Assembly: GCA_910587055.1 (NCBI GenBank)
Contig: CAJUKY010000007.1
Span: 1 to 64,000 of the forward strand
Source of the DNA: Candidatus Gastranaerophilales bacterium
GTDB lineage: Bacteria > Cyanobacteriota > Vampirovibrionia > Gastranaerophilales > Gastranaerophilaceae
Length of the DNA: 64,000 nucleotides
Direction of reading: 5' to 3'
Shown here in pieces: positions 8,866-17,602 of the stretch (its first letter is position 1; the number at the start of each line of letters is the position of its first letter). The notes beneath the pieces were generated by a model. It had not been told where the DNA came from and ran no database searches. It was given only the letters and a program-made list of their open reading frames with translations. Both the position numbers and the translations under genes were made by a program.

Positions 8866-10071
8866 ATGAACGCGGCCCAAATTTTAACATCATCTGAAAA
8901 ATTTCATATAGAATTGGGCCTAAAGCGCATTTCAAGGATTTTAGAACTTCTTGACAACCCGCAAAAAGAGCTGAATTTCATTCATATAGCCGGTTCAAAC
9001 GGAAAGGGCTCTACCTGTGCTGTTTTAGAAGAAATTTTAACTAAAGCCGGATATAAAACAGGAAAATTTACAAGCCCGCATCTTTTTTCATACTGCGAAC
9101 GCATTACCGTAAATAAAGAGCCTATAAGCGATTTAGACTTTGAACACTTAATAAAAAAAATTAACGAACTTGATAAAAAATTTAATATTGAACTAACCGA
9201 ATTTGAGATTTTAACCGCGGCAGGATTTTTATATTTTAATGAAAAAGCCTGCGATATTGTTATTCTTGAAACAGGGCTCGGCGGAAGATTAGATTCTACC
9301 AATGTTATAGAAAAACCGATTGCCTCAATCATAACATCCATAAGCCTTGAACATAAAGAACGCCTCGGAAGCACCATTGAAGAAATTGCAAAAGAAAAAG
9401 CCGGAATAATCAAAAAAGGCTGTCCTGCCGTATTTTTAAAAGAAAATAAAGGGTATAGAACGCTCTTTAATGAAACAAAAAAAAAGGGCGGGCTGCCCTT
9501 TGAAACCGAAGCCGTGCCTGTAAAAAACGGATATGCATATTTTAAAGACGGGGCGGTAAAATTTAACCTGAACGGCGCACATCAGGGCGAAAACCTTGCT
9601 CTTGCAATAAAAGCGGTTGAAATATTGAATAAAAAAGGATTTAAGATAGAGCAAAAAACAATTGAAGAGGCGCTTTGCACGGTTCAATGGAAATTCCGCC
9701 TTGAATTTATCAATGAAACAACACTTGTTGATGCCTGCCATAATCCTGACGGAGCAAGGGTTTTAGCTGATTTTTTAAATGAAAATTTTAAAGGAAAAAA
9801 AATAAAATTCATATTCGGATGCCTTAAAAACAAGGACTATAAAAGGGTTTTAGAATATTTAAAAAACGTAAATGCGCAAAAAAAGATATGTTTCTATGAA
9901 TTTAATTACCCGAACGCTTTAAAATACAGTGATTTAATAAAAACTGAAAATAATATCGAAAAAATTACGGATCCTGTTTTTGAAATGAATGATAACAATT
10001 TTGATTTAACCGTGATTTGCGGGTCAATTTATATGCTGGGGCTTATTTTTAAGGGCTTTTTTAATTCCTGA
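8866..10071 (+). CDS. folC: bifunctional folylpolyglutamate/dihydrofolate synthase
   Basis: ATP-dependent ligase that adds glutamate to dihydropteroate and/or folates; a structural relative of the Mur ligases. Of 401 residues the product shows 'GLKRISRILELLDNPQ', the P-loop 'HIAGSNGKGSTCAVL', 'TSPHLFSYCERI', 'EFEILTAAGFLYF', 'ETGLGGRLDSTNVI', 'SLEHKERLGSTIEEIAKEKAGI', and the C-terminal 'DACHNPDGARVLADFL'. AGAGGA lies seven bases before the ATG. It ends the cell-wall block, and the following gene has its own promoter. Confidence 0.94.
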   Translation: MNAAQILTSSEKFHIELGLKRISRILELLDNPQKELNFIHIAGSNGKGSTCAVLEEILTKAGYKTGKFTSPHLFSYCERITVNKEPISDLDFEHLIKKINELDKKFNIELTEFEILTAAGFLYFNEKACDIVILETGLGGRLDSTNVIEKPIASIITSISLEHKERLGSTIEEIAKEKAGIIKKGCPAVFLKENKGYRTLFNETKKKGGLPFETEAVPVKNGYAYFKDGAVKFNLNGAHQGENLALAIKAVEILNKKGFKIEQKTIEEALCTVQWKFRLEFINETTLVDACHNPDGARVLADFLNENFKGKKIKFIFGCLKNKDYKRVLEYLKNVNAQKKICFYEFNYPNALKYSDLIKTENNIEKITDPVFEMNDNNFDLTVICGSIYMLGLIFKGFFNS

Positions 10072-10098
10072 TAATTTTAACACATTATAAAATTTTAT

Positions 10099-10127
10099 GT
10101 GTCAGCAAAAAACCTTTATGGTATAAT
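10099..10127 (+). promoter_or_regulatory. sigma-70-type promoter of gdhA with extended -10
   Basis: A consensus -10 (TATAAT, 10122-10127) is preceded by TG one base upstream (extended -10). A weak -35 (GTGTCA, 10099-10104) lies 17 bases upstream. Transcription would begin near 10134, giving a leader of about 33 bases with GGAGAAA before the gdhA ATG. An AT-rich imperfect palindrome (about 10081-10102) covers the -35 and could be an operator, but I recognise no NtcA-type GTA-N8-TAC site. Confidence 0.6.
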
Positions 10128-10166
10128 TTCCCCATAAAATTATTATATTATGGAGAAAATAGCCTT

Positions 10167-11561
10167 ATGAACAATTCTTGCACCTTAAACGGTACTCAAA
10201 ACGGCACAAAATCAGCTTATTTAAATGAAATTATTAATCTTGCAGCTTCAAAAAATCCAAACGAACCTGAATTTTTACAGGCTGTAAAAGAGGTTTTAGG
10301 AACACTTGAACCCGTTATTTTAAAACATGAGGCGGAATATAAGCCGATTGCCCTTTTAGAACGCATTATAGAACCTGAAAGAATTATATCATTCAGAGTT
10401 CCCTGGATTGATGATAAAGGACAGGCGCAGGTAAACAGAGGCTATAGAGTACAGTTCAACGGCACACTCGGGCCTTATAAAGGCGGTTTAAGATTTCACC
10501 CTACCGTTAACCAGAGCATTATGAAATTTTTAGCGTTTGAACAAATCTTTAAAAACGCTCTTACAGGTCTCCCGATTGGCGGCGGCAAGGGCGGTTCCGA
10601 TTTTGACCCCAAAGGAAAATCCGATAACGAAATCATGCGCTTCTGCCAGAGCTTTATGACAGAATTGCAAAAACACATAGGACAGGATGTTGACGTTCCT
10701 GCGGGCGATATCGGTGTTGGCGGAAGAGAAATAGGATATCTTTTCGGCCAGTACAGAAGAATTAAAAATAATTACGAAGCAGGAGTATTAACAGGCAAAG
10801 GGCTTGATTACGGCGGTTCTCTTGCAAGAAAAGAAGCCACAGGCTACGGTTTAATTTACTTTATGAGAGAAATGCTCAAGGCAAACAATCTTGAATTAAA
10901 AGGTAAAACCGTTATTATATCAGGCTCAGGAAACGTTGCAATTTATGCTTGCGAAAAAGCACAGGAATACGGCGCAAACGTTGTAGCCATGAGCGATTCA
11001 AACGGATGCATCTATGATAAAGACGGCATTAAGCTTGATATTGTAAAAGAAATTAAAGAAGTAAAAAGAGGCAGAATTAAAGAATACAAAGACAGCGTTC
11101 CTTCCGCACAGTATATGGAAAATAACGGCGAAATCCCTGCTGTATATACAATCAAGGCAGATATTGTGCTTCCATGCGCTACTCAAAATGATATTAATAT
11201 AAACGCTGCAAAAGTCTTAACAGAAAACGGTGCAAAAGCGGTGGGCGAAGGTGCCAATATGCCGTGTACAAATGAAGCTGTAGAATACTTTTTATCAAAC
11301 GGCGTGCTTGTTGCCCCCGGTAAAGCGGCAAATGCAGGCGGTGTTGCAACTTCAGCGCTAGAAATGTGCCAGAATTCTATGAGATATTTCTGGAGCTTTG
11401 ATGAAGTGGATAAAAAACTTGACGGCATTATGACAAATATCTTTGCTCAAACAAGAAAAGCCGCCGAAGAATACGGCTATGGCAATAATTATGTTGCAGG
11501 CGCAAACATCGCGGCATTCAGAAAAATCGCAAAAGGTATGAAATCTCAAGGATTAATTTAG
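10167..11561 (+). CDS. gdhA: NADP-type glutamate dehydrogenase
   Basis: Assimilates ammonium by reductive amination of 2-oxoglutarate, probably with NADPH, in the cytoplasm. The 464-residue length fits the hexameric 50 kDa class. Motifs are 'ISFRVPWIDDKGQAQVNRGYRVQFN', with 'GPYKGGLRFHP' (substrate-binding Lys), 'GLPIGGGKGGSDFDPKGKSD' (catalytic Lys), 'VPAGDIGVGGREIGYLFG', the Rossmann 'ISGSGNVAIYACEKA', and 'GEGANMPCTNEA'. It has its own promoter and a good ribosome binding site. The neighbouring ddh also uses ammonium and NADPH to make an amino acid, so the two may share control, although an inverted-repeat element separates them. Confidence 0.96.
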   Translation: MNNSCTLNGTQNGTKSAYLNEIINLAASKNPNEPEFLQAVKEVLGTLEPVILKHEAEYKPIALLERIIEPERIISFRVPWIDDKGQAQVNRGYRVQFNGTLGPYKGGLRFHPTVNQSIMKFLAFEQIFKNALTGLPIGGGKGGSDFDPKGKSDNEIMRFCQSFMTELQKHIGQDVDVPAGDIGVGGREIGYLFGQYRRIKNNYEAGVLTGKGLDYGGSLARKEATGYGLIYFMREMLKANNLELKGKTVIISGSGNVAIYACEKAQEYGANVVAMSDSNGCIYDKDGIKLDIVKEIKEVKRGRIKEYKDSVPSAQYMENNGEIPAVYTIKADIVLPCATQNDININAAKVLTENGAKAVGEGANMPCTNEAVEYFLSNGVLVAPGKAANAGGVATSALEMCQNSMRYFWSFDEVDKKLDGIMTNIFAQTRKAAEEYGYGNNYVAGANIAAFRKIAKGMKSQGLI

Positions 11562-11583
11562 TAAAAAGGCTTCGCGAAGTTGA

Positions 11584-11655
11584 AAGATGTTTGAGTAAAA
11601 AGACCGTTAAAGAGGAGCGACAGCGACGGGATCGTGTCTTTTTACCAAATATCTT
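11584..11655. repeat. Intergenic element with 20-bp imperfect inverted repeat
   Basis: Left arm 11584-11604 and right arm 11636-11655 pair over 20 bp with one bulged A and one G-T pair. The innermost 10 bp (GTAAAAAGAC / GTCTTTTTAC) are perfect. The 31-base centre is GC-richer than the surroundings and contains repeated GCGAC. A second element of similar build at 60349-60465 shares the inner-arm pattern. As RNA it would fold as a long hairpin between gdhA and ddh; there is no terminal T-run on the plus side other than the arm itself. It may be a small repeat element (REP/MITE-like) or an mRNA-processing stem. No target duplication is evident. Confidence 0.6.
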
Positions 11656-11691
11656 GAAACAAAAAAGCCAATATGAAAAGAGGCATTAATA

Positions 11692-12672
11692 ATGATAAGA
11701 TTAGGAATTTTAGGATACGGAAATCTGGGCAGAGGCGTTGAAGCTGCTGTTCGGCAAAACCCCGATATGGAGCTTTGCGCAATATTTACAAGACGCGCAC
11801 CCGAAACATTGAAACCTGCAGCAAATGTAAAAGTTGTAAACGTTTCTGATATTGAAAACTGGAAAGATAAAATTGATGTTTTGATTTTATGCGGCGGAAG
11901 TGCAACCGATTTGCCCGTTCAAACACCAAAATACGCTAAAATGTTTAACGTTATAGACAGCTTTGATACCCATGCAAAAATCCCCGAACATTTTGCAAAT
12001 GTTGACGCTTCAGCAAAAGAAGCCGGTAAAATCGGCATTATATCGGTGGGCTGGGACCCCGGTATGTTTTCTTTAAACAGAATGTACGCTAATGCCATTC
12101 TTCCTGAAGGAAATGATTATACCTTCTGGGGAAGAGGCGTAAGTCAGGGACACTCGGATGCCATAAGAAGAGTTGAAGGCGTTCTGGATGCTAAACAATA
12201 TACCGTTCCTGTTCAATCAGCTTTAGATGCGGTCAAAAACTGTGAAAACCCGACTCTTTCAACCCGCGAAAAACACACAAGAGAATGTTATGTGGTTTTA
12301 AAAGAAGGTGCAGACCCCAAAAAAGTTGAAGAAGAAATTAAAAATATGCCGAATTACTTCTCCGATTACGATACAACCGTTAATTTCATAACTCTTGAAG
12401 AATTAAAACAAAACCATTCAAAAATCCCGCATGGCGGCTTTGTATTCAGAACAGGCAAAACAGGCTTAAATAAAGAAAACAGCCATATCATTGAATACAG
12501 CTTAAAACTTGATTCAAACCCTGAATTTACATCAAGCGTGCTTATAGCCTACGCAAGAGCCGCTTACAAGCTTAATAAAGAAGGCCAGTCGGGCTGTAAA
12601 ACAGTGTTCGACATTGCTCCTGCTTATTTAAGCCCGAAATCAGGCGAAGAATTAAGAAAAACAATACTGTAA
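11692..12672 (+). CDS. ddh: meso-diaminopimelate D-dehydrogenase
   Basis: Makes meso-DAP in one step from tetrahydrodipicolinate, ammonium and NADPH, or runs in reverse. The 326-residue product has the N-terminal nucleotide fold 'LGILGYGNLGRGVEAAV', then 'ILCGGSATDLPVQTPKYA', 'NVIDSFDTHAKIPEHF', 'SVGWDPGMFSLNRMY', 'DYTFWGRGVSQGHSDAIRRV', and 'SGCKTVFDIAPAYLSP'. All are diagnostic of the Ddh family, distinct from ordinary dihydrodipicolinate reductase. An AAAGAGG lies before the ATG. dapF in the same window means an epimerase route to meso-DAP exists as well. Ddh is common in some Firmicutes and Bacteroidetes but patchy elsewhere, so transfer is possible. Confidence 0.95.
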   Translation: MIRLGILGYGNLGRGVEAAVRQNPDMELCAIFTRRAPETLKPAANVKVVNVSDIENWKDKIDVLILCGGSATDLPVQTPKYAKMFNVIDSFDTHAKIPEHFANVDASAKEAGKIGIISVGWDPGMFSLNRMYANAILPEGNDYTFWGRGVSQGHSDAIRRVEGVLDAKQYTVPVQSALDAVKNCENPTLSTREKHTRECYVVLKEGADPKKVEEEIKNMPNYFSDYDTTVNFITLEELKQNHSKIPHGGFVFRTGKTGLNKENSHIIEYSLKLDSNPEFTSSVLIAYARAAYKLNKEGQSGCKTVFDIAPAYLSPKSGEELRKTIL

Positions 12673-12720
12673 AATCGTAAAAAATCGAATTGTATTCTAA
12701 ACAACCGCACAAAATTCATC

Positions 12721-12753
12721 AAAAAGGCAGAGATTAAATTACTCTGCCTTTTT
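12721..12753. terminator. Bidirectional intrinsic terminator (ddh / cstA)
   Basis: A perfect 12-bp stem (12721-12732 with 12742-12753, arms ending GGCAGAG/CTCTGCC) has A-rich and T-rich flanks, so it can terminate the plus-strand ddh and the minus-strand cstA transcripts. It overlaps the last codons of cstA. Confidence 0.85.
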
Positions 12754-14184
12754 TAAATATTTCTTTACAATAAAATACAGGCTTAATATTGTTAATACAA
12801 CCCCTGCGGCCTCCGAAACCTCATAAGGCAGATTAAAGCCTATCTGTGCATTTAAAATAAAAGATGAGGTTATAAATATATAAAATAGCCCCGGAATTAA
12901 GGTTATAAGGTATTTTTTGCCGCCGTTATATTCCCTGTAAAGATAAACTGTCGCATAAAGGAAGGTCGGGATTGCAATCAGCTGATTTACAAAGGTAAAA
13001 TACCGCCAGATAAGAGAAAAACTGTCGTTGTTGCATTTTGCCCACCATAAAATCAAAACAAGCAGGATAACAATTGGAACCATTATTTTGACCCTGTTTA
13101 TAACAGCATTTTGTTTTAAATTAAATATATCACAAAGCGTAAGTCTTAAAGCGCGAAGTGCCGTATCCCCCGATGTTATAGGCAAAATCACAACCGCAAG
13201 CGTCACAACCCACGCAAGATAAGGCGTTACAAAATTATCCGCAATTATATTTATAACATTAGCCGTGCCTATAATCCCATCAGGTACTATGTTTTGATTA
13301 TATACACCCATAGCAGCCGCAGCCCAAATCATTGCAATCAAAGATTCAACACACATCATGCCGTAAAAAATTCTTTTACCCTGTTTTTCATTTTCTACGG
13401 TTCTTGAAATAATCACAGCCTGTGTTGAATGAAACCCCGATAAAAGCCCGCAGCTCACCGTCATAAAGAAAATCGGCAGAATATGCAGACCCTTAGGGTG
13501 CATATTAATATTTGAAAAATTAAATTCCGTAAGGTTTATACCTTTTATAAAAAATCCTGCAAGGATAAAAAGCGTTCCTGCTAAAAGCATAATTGTAAAA
13601 ACGGGGTAAAACCTTCCTATAATTTTATCAATCGGAAACATTGCAGCAAGTATATAATAAAGCGCAATCACAAAATAAATAGATAAAATAACAGGATTGT
13701 TGATTGAAAAATCATTCTGGCTGAAAAAACGCTCCGCTATAACATCTCCCGCCGTATAAATAAACACGGCGGAAAGCAAAATAAGCATAATTGATACAAT
13801 GACAACAAAAATTTGATAAAACCTTTTACCTAAATATTTATTAATAAGCTCGGTTATCTGTGCACCTTGGTTTCTGATTGATATCATCCCGCAGAAATAA
13901 TCATGCACGCTTCCCATAAAAATACACCCTAAAGGTATCAAAATAAACGCAACGGGCCCGAAAAGTATCCCCTGAACAGCCCCGAGGATAGGCCCTAAAC
14001 CTGCAATATTTAAAAGGTGAATGAGCATATTTTTATTTTGAGATAAAGGAACAAAGTCCACCCCGTCATTTAAAGCAACGGCAGGGGTTTTTCTGTCATC
14101 AGGCGCAAAAATGCTCTCAACATATCTTGAATAAAATATGTACCCGAACAATAAAATTAAAAGCCCGATAATAAATGTAATCAA
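12739..14184 (-). CDS. cstA: CstA-family carbon starvation / peptide or pyruvate transporter
   Basis: Polytopic inner-membrane protein of the CstA family, 481 residues with about 13 hydrophobic segments. Family motifs are 'LFGYIFYSRYVESIFAPDDRKTPA', with 'DGVDFVP' and 'LLNIAGLGPILGAVQGILFGP', then 'CIFMGSVHDYFCGMISIRNQG' and 'GFHSTQAVIISR'. It is shorter than E. coli CstA (about 700 residues) and lacks the long C-terminal extension. Family members take up pyruvate or peptides; the substrate here cannot be read from sequence. It follows dut by 28 bases on the same strand and ends at a bidirectional terminator. Confidence 0.92.
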   Translation of the reverse strand: MITFIIGLLILLFGYIFYSRYVESIFAPDDRKTPAVALNDGVDFVPLSQNKNMLIHLLNIAGLGPILGAVQGILFGPVAFILIPLGCIFMGSVHDYFCGMISIRNQGAQITELINKYLGKRFYQIFVVIVSIMLILLSAVFIYTAGDVIAERFFSQNDFSINNPVILSIYFVIALYYILAAMFPIDKIIGRFYPVFTIMLLAGTLFILAGFFIKGINLTEFNFSNINMHPKGLHILPIFFMTVSCGLLSGFHSTQAVIISRTVENEKQGKRIFYGMMCVESLIAMIWAAAAMGVYNQNIVPDGIIGTANVINIIADNFVTPYLAWVVTLAVVILPITSGDTALRALRLTLCDIFNLKQNAVINRVKIMVPIVILLVLILWWAKCNNDSFSLIWRYFTFVNQLIAIPTFLYATVYLYREYNGGKKYLITLIPGLFYIFITSSFILNAQIGFNLPYEVSEAAGVVLTILSLYFIVKKYLKKAE

Positions 14185-14212
14185 ATCTCAATCCCCCGCT
14201 TTAAAGACAATT

Positions 14213-14656
14213 TTATACTCCTGTATGGCCAAAACCGCCTGCGCCGCGCACTGTTGAAGTTAATTCACCCGTTACCGTTATTTCGGCTCGAACAACAGGC
14301 GCTATAAGCATCTGCGCTATTCTATCCCCTCTTTTAATTGTAAATTCTTCATTTGATAAATTTATCATCCCGACGCAAACTTCACCCCTGTAATCTTCAT
14401 CAATTGTCCCTACACAGTTTGATAAAGTAATTCCGCTTTTTATCGCAAGACCGCTTCTCGGGCGGATTTGCGCCTCATACCCGTGCGGAAGCTCAATTTT
14501 TATACCGGTCGGAATTAAAGCACGCTCAAGCGGTTTTAAGGTAACAGGTTCATCAACTGCCGCCATAATATCCATGCCTGCCGCCCCTTCAGTTTTATAT
14601 TCAGGCAAACCTGCACAGTGAGGTAATTTTTCAACCTTTAATTCAATCTTTTCCAT
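14213..14656 (-). CDS. dut: dUTP diphosphatase
   Basis: Hydrolyses dUTP to dUMP and pyrophosphate, keeping uracil out of DNA and feeding dTMP synthesis. The 147-residue trimeric-type enzyme has all five motifs: 'EGAAGMDIMAA', 'RPRSGLAIKSG', 'GTIDEDYRGEV' (catalytic Asp and Tyr), 'KRGDRIAQMLI', and the C-terminal 'RGAGGFGHTG', which closes over the substrate. GGGAG precedes the ATG by about eight bases. It is the third gene of the decarboxylase-coaX-dut-cstA run. Confidence 0.97.
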   Translation of the reverse strand: MEKIELKVEKLPHCAGLPEYKTEGAAGMDIMAAVDEPVTLKPLERALIPTGIKIELPHGYEAQIRPRSGLAIKSGITLSNCVGTIDEDYRGEVCVGMINLSNEEFTIKRGDRIAQMLIAPVVRAEITVTGELTSTVRGAGGFGHTGV

Positions 14657-14671
14657 TCTCTTAAACTCCCA

Positions 14672-15442
14672 TTATTTATTTAATTCATACAAATATTTAA
14701 GCCCTTGAAGCGTTAAATCTTTATTTATATAGTCAAATTTGCGGGTTAAACCCGAAAACAAAACACTTGAAAAACCGCCCGTTGCAATAACACACGCTTT
14801 ATTTACGGCATTTAATTCTTCTTCACAAAGCTTTATCATCCCATCTATCATACAGGCATGACCCCTTACAATCCCTGACATCATGGCATTTATTGTGTTT
14901 TTTCCTATAGCGGTTTTTGGCGCCTCAATTTTTACTTTAGGCAATTTTGATGTAAAACTGCTCAAAGAATTGGCCTGAATTTTAAGCCCCGGGGCAATTA
15001 TGCCGCCTGCAAATTTTTTATTTTCATCCACAATATCAAATGTTGTTGCGGTACCAAAATCTATAACAATGGCAGGCAGTCTATATAATTTTACAGCAGC
15101 AGCTGCGTTTGCAATTCTATCCGCGCCAAGTTCTTTAGGATCATCCAGATCAATTTCAAAAGGCAGTTTTAATTTGTGCGAAACAAGAAGACTTTCCACA
15201 TTTAAATATTTTTTTAAAGCTCCCTTAAAAATTTCCCCGAGAGGCGGCACAACCGTTGATATTATGGCAGCCTTAATATCTGTCTTTTGAGAGATGGAAG
15301 AAAGAAGACCTGAAATTAAAATTCCGTATTCATCAACCGTGCGCTTTGAATCTGATGAAACATTCCAATTAATAAGAAGCTTATCTTCTAAAAAAACCCC
15401 TATGTTTGTGTGCGTATTTCCTATATCAACAGCAAGAAGCAT
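14672..15442 (-). CDS. coaX: type III pantothenate kinase
   Basis: Phosphorylates pantothenate, the first step of coenzyme A synthesis; acetate/sugar-kinase-like fold. The 256-residue product has 'LLAVDIGNTHTNIGVF' (phosphate loop), 'ELGADRIANAAAAV', 'IVIDFGTATTFDIVDENK', 'GGIIAPGLKIQANSL' and 'VIATGGFSSVL'. The ATG at 15442 is preceded by AGGGAG; the open frame's TTG just before it is not needed. It lies 23 bases after the decarboxylase-family gene and 15 bases before dut. Confidence 0.96.
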   Translation of the reverse strand: MLLAVDIGNTHTNIGVFLEDKLLINWNVSSDSKRTVDEYGILISGLLSSISQKTDIKAAIISTVVPPLGEIFKGALKKYLNVESLLVSHKLKLPFEIDLDDPKELGADRIANAAAAVKLYRLPAIVIDFGTATTFDIVDENKKFAGGIIAPGLKIQANSLSSFTSKLPKVKIEAPKTAIGKNTINAMMSGIVRGHACMIDGMIKLCEEELNAVNKACVIATGGFSSVLFSGLTRKFDYINKDLTLQGLKYLYELNK

Positions 15443-15465
15443 CAAAACTCCCTTTCAACTTGCCT

Positions 15466-16983
15466 TTACGGTTGCTTAATCTGCCCGTCAATCACTTCAA
15501 TTTCTGAAAAATCCGATAAATAAGGAAGATGCTCCTCTTTTATAATTTCACCGGGCAATAATACCGAAATCCCCGGAGGACAGAGCGCTATTACTTCCGC
15601 TGAAATTTTTCCCACAGCTTCTTCAATTTTTACAAGCTTTTTAGGTGCAAAATAAGCATCCCTCGGGCTCATTACCGTACAAGGTCTCATTAAAGGCATA
15701 TATTTTTTACCTTCAAGATGGCAGATATCAGGATATTCCCGCTTTGAAATTTCATTAAGAGCCTTAATTAAATATTCAAATTCAGCCCTTGTATTCCCGA
15801 TATTTGATAAAATCAACACTCCGACATCGGATGCTGATTCAATTTCAATATTAAAATCCAGTTCCAGTATGGTTTCTAAGCGCTTTCCGCTCAAGCCTTC
15901 CATCTTAATAAAGATTTTTGTAACATCATATTTAACATTATCATCTTCCCCTAAAACAGAAAGATTTTTGATATTTTTAGCTTCACGTCTGAAATATTTT
16001 GCATTTTCAATAGCATTTTTAATCAGGCTGCGGCCTCTTTTAGAGCTTAAATGCGCACGCGCCGCATCAAGGCTTGCAAGCAAAAGAATTGAAGGGCTTG
16101 TTGTATGTAGAAGCTTTAGAGCATGTTCAATTTTATGGATATCCAGCTTAGAATTTTTTGAAATATGAAGCATTGAAGCCTGCGTCATAGCGCCGCCTGT
16201 TTTATGAAGAGAATGTACAACGGCATCCGCACCAAGCTCAAGTGCCGAAACAGGCAATTCCGTACTGTAATTCCAGAGAGAGCCGTGTGCTTCATCCACA
16301 ATTAAAGGTACATTGTGCTTCTTGCAGATTTCAGCCATTGCCTTAATATCAGATACCATCCCTTCATATGTAGGATTTACCACCCATACAAATTTTGCAT
16401 CAGGTTTTAAATTGAGCTGATGCTCAAGCTCATCCGCTTCAATCGCACCGAAGATTGACCAGTCATCCAATAATTTCGGCATAAGCCATGTAGGGTTAGA
16501 TCCCGTAAGCATAGTGCCCGTAAGCACGGAGCGGTGAGAATTTCTTGCAATAATAATTTCATCCGCAGGTGATACCACCCCGAAGGCTATCGCCAGATTG
16601 GAAATGGTGCTTCCTGATGTTATAAAAAATGTTTTCTTTGAATTATATGTAATGCTTGCAACTTTCATAGCATCAGCTATAGCACCCGTTGCAGGATGAA
16701 GCGTGCCGAGCCCGTCAAATTCATCGGTTGTATCAAGCGCAAGAGCGCTGTTTCCGATTAATTCTTCAAAACGTTTTAAAACTCCGTTTCCCCTGTTGTG
16801 TCCGGGTATATGAAAACCGATTGAAGGAGATTTTTTATAAGCCTCAAGCGCGTCCAGAAGCGGGGCGGTTATAATTTCTTCTTCATAAGAATTTCTTTCA
16901 TATAAAACGGAAGGCTTAATATCGTAATTTTGCCTGAGTGTTTCTATGGGGTTTGATTTAAAAGATATATTTTTATTCAACAA
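15466..16983 (-). CDS. Orn/Lys/Arg decarboxylase family PLP enzyme
   Basis: A fold-type I PLP-dependent decarboxylase, 505 residues, of the short class without the N-terminal wing domain of E. coli CadA/SpeC. Visible are 'GFHIPGHNRGNGV', 'DTTDEFDGLGTLHPATGAI', 'ITSGSTISNLAI', 'VVNPTYEGMVSDI', 'LIVDEAHGSLW', 'VVHSLHKTGGAMTQ' (PLP lysine in LHKT) and the C-terminal 'CPPGISVLLPGE'. Substrate (arginine, lysine or ornithine) is not decidable by eye; cyanobacterial-type arginine decarboxylase for polyamines is one possibility. The start is a TTG at 16983 (or the next codon, also TTG), with AAGGAA just upstream; no ATG is nearby. It heads the minus-strand run with coaX, dut and cstA. Confidence 0.88.
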   Translation of the reverse strand: MLNKNISFKSNPIETLRQNYDIKPSVLYERNSYEEEIITAPLLDALEAYKKSPSIGFHIPGHNRGNGVLKRFEELIGNSALALDTTDEFDGLGTLHPATGAIADAMKVASITYNSKKTFFITSGSTISNLAIAFGVVSPADEIIIARNSHRSVLTGTMLTGSNPTWLMPKLLDDWSIFGAIEADELEHQLNLKPDAKFVWVVNPTYEGMVSDIKAMAEICKKHNVPLIVDEAHGSLWNYSTELPVSALELGADAVVHSLHKTGGAMTQASMLHISKNSKLDIHKIEHALKLLHTTSPSILLLASLDAARAHLSSKRGRSLIKNAIENAKYFRREAKNIKNLSVLGEDDNVKYDVTKIFIKMEGLSGKRLETILELDFNIEIESASDVGVLILSNIGNTRAEFEYLIKALNEISKREYPDICHLEGKKYMPLMRPCTVMSPRDAYFAPKKLVKIEEAVGKISAEVIALCPPGISVLLPGEIIKEEHLPYLSDFSEIEVIDGQIKQP

Positions 16984-17167
16984 TTAAATTCCTTGATAAT
17001 TTGATATTAATATTATATACATAAAAGCAAAAAAATATAATTTTTGCCCGTGCAATTTACTAATTTTTACGTTTTGTAAACAACCGGTAAAATCTTTTAA
17101 TATATTTATAAATAAAAGGCGCAAAAAAAATTATTTTCAGGTTTTGAATAAAACAAAGCGAATCTTT

Positions 17168-17196
17168 TTGCTTAAAACCGTAAATAGTGATACAAT
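17168..17196 (+). promoter_or_regulatory. sigma-70-type promoter for the 17254 gene
   Basis: TTGCTT (17168-17173), a 17-base spacer and TACAAT (17191-17196) sit about 55 bases before the ATG of the small charged protein, in the divergent gap from the decarboxylase gene. The spacing is ideal, and the match is four to five of six in each box. The rest of this 270-base gap holds nothing else that I recognise. Confidence 0.55.
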
Positions 17197-17253
17197 AAAC
17201 AAAACGAGGAAAATTAAGGGTTTATAAGCAAAAAGGTAAGAAGGTAGGAAAAT

Positions 17254-17601
17254 ATGGTCGACAATCGCTCGACAGGTTTTCTCGGGCTGAACGGCTTTAA
17301 TTTTAAATCCGGAGATGCTTCAGGTATGGCAAACAAAACTTCGGATGATAAAATGGGGCAGGGCGGAGAATATTTCGCACAGGGTCAGAGAGAACCGGAA
17401 GAAGAAAAAAGAGAGAATGTTTTTATTGATCGTTCGGCGCAGCTAAGAAGTGCGCTTGATTCTCTTGCGCTTTTAAATGCTTCAAGAATTAAAAAATTTA
17501 ATATTATTGATAAAGAAGAAAAAGAAGATGAGGAAAAGGATAAGAAGAAAAAATCCAAAAAAGAGCTGACTCATCTTGTTGACGACTTTGAAAAAAATTA
17601 A
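17254..17601 (+). CDS. Small charged protein of unknown function
   Basis: A 115-residue protein I do not recognise. The N-terminal third is Gly/Ser/Asn-rich and looks unstructured ('STGFLGLNGFNF', 'GQGGEYFAQGQREP'). A central amphipathic stretch (about 58-80, 'RSAQLRSALDSLALLNASRIKKF') could be a helix. The C-terminus is an almost pure Lys/Glu/Asp stretch (about 86-105). There is no signal peptide or membrane segment. AGGTAGGA precedes the ATG and a good promoter lies upstream, so it is very probably real. The PHP-domain gene starts two bases after its stop, so the two are co-transcribed. The alternating charges would suit a disordered linker, but no function can be given. Confidence 0.75.
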   Translation: MVDNRSTGFLGLNGFNFKSGDASGMANKTSDDKMGQGGEYFAQGQREPEEEKRENVFIDRSAQLRSALDSLALLNASRIKKFNIIDKEEKEDEEKDKKKKSKKELTHLVDDFEKN

Positions 17602-17602
17602 A

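Noticed and set aside
8982..9413. 143-codon minus-strand frame inside folC
   Set aside because: folC is supported by P-loop and other motifs on the plus strand; the antisense frame is a shadow.
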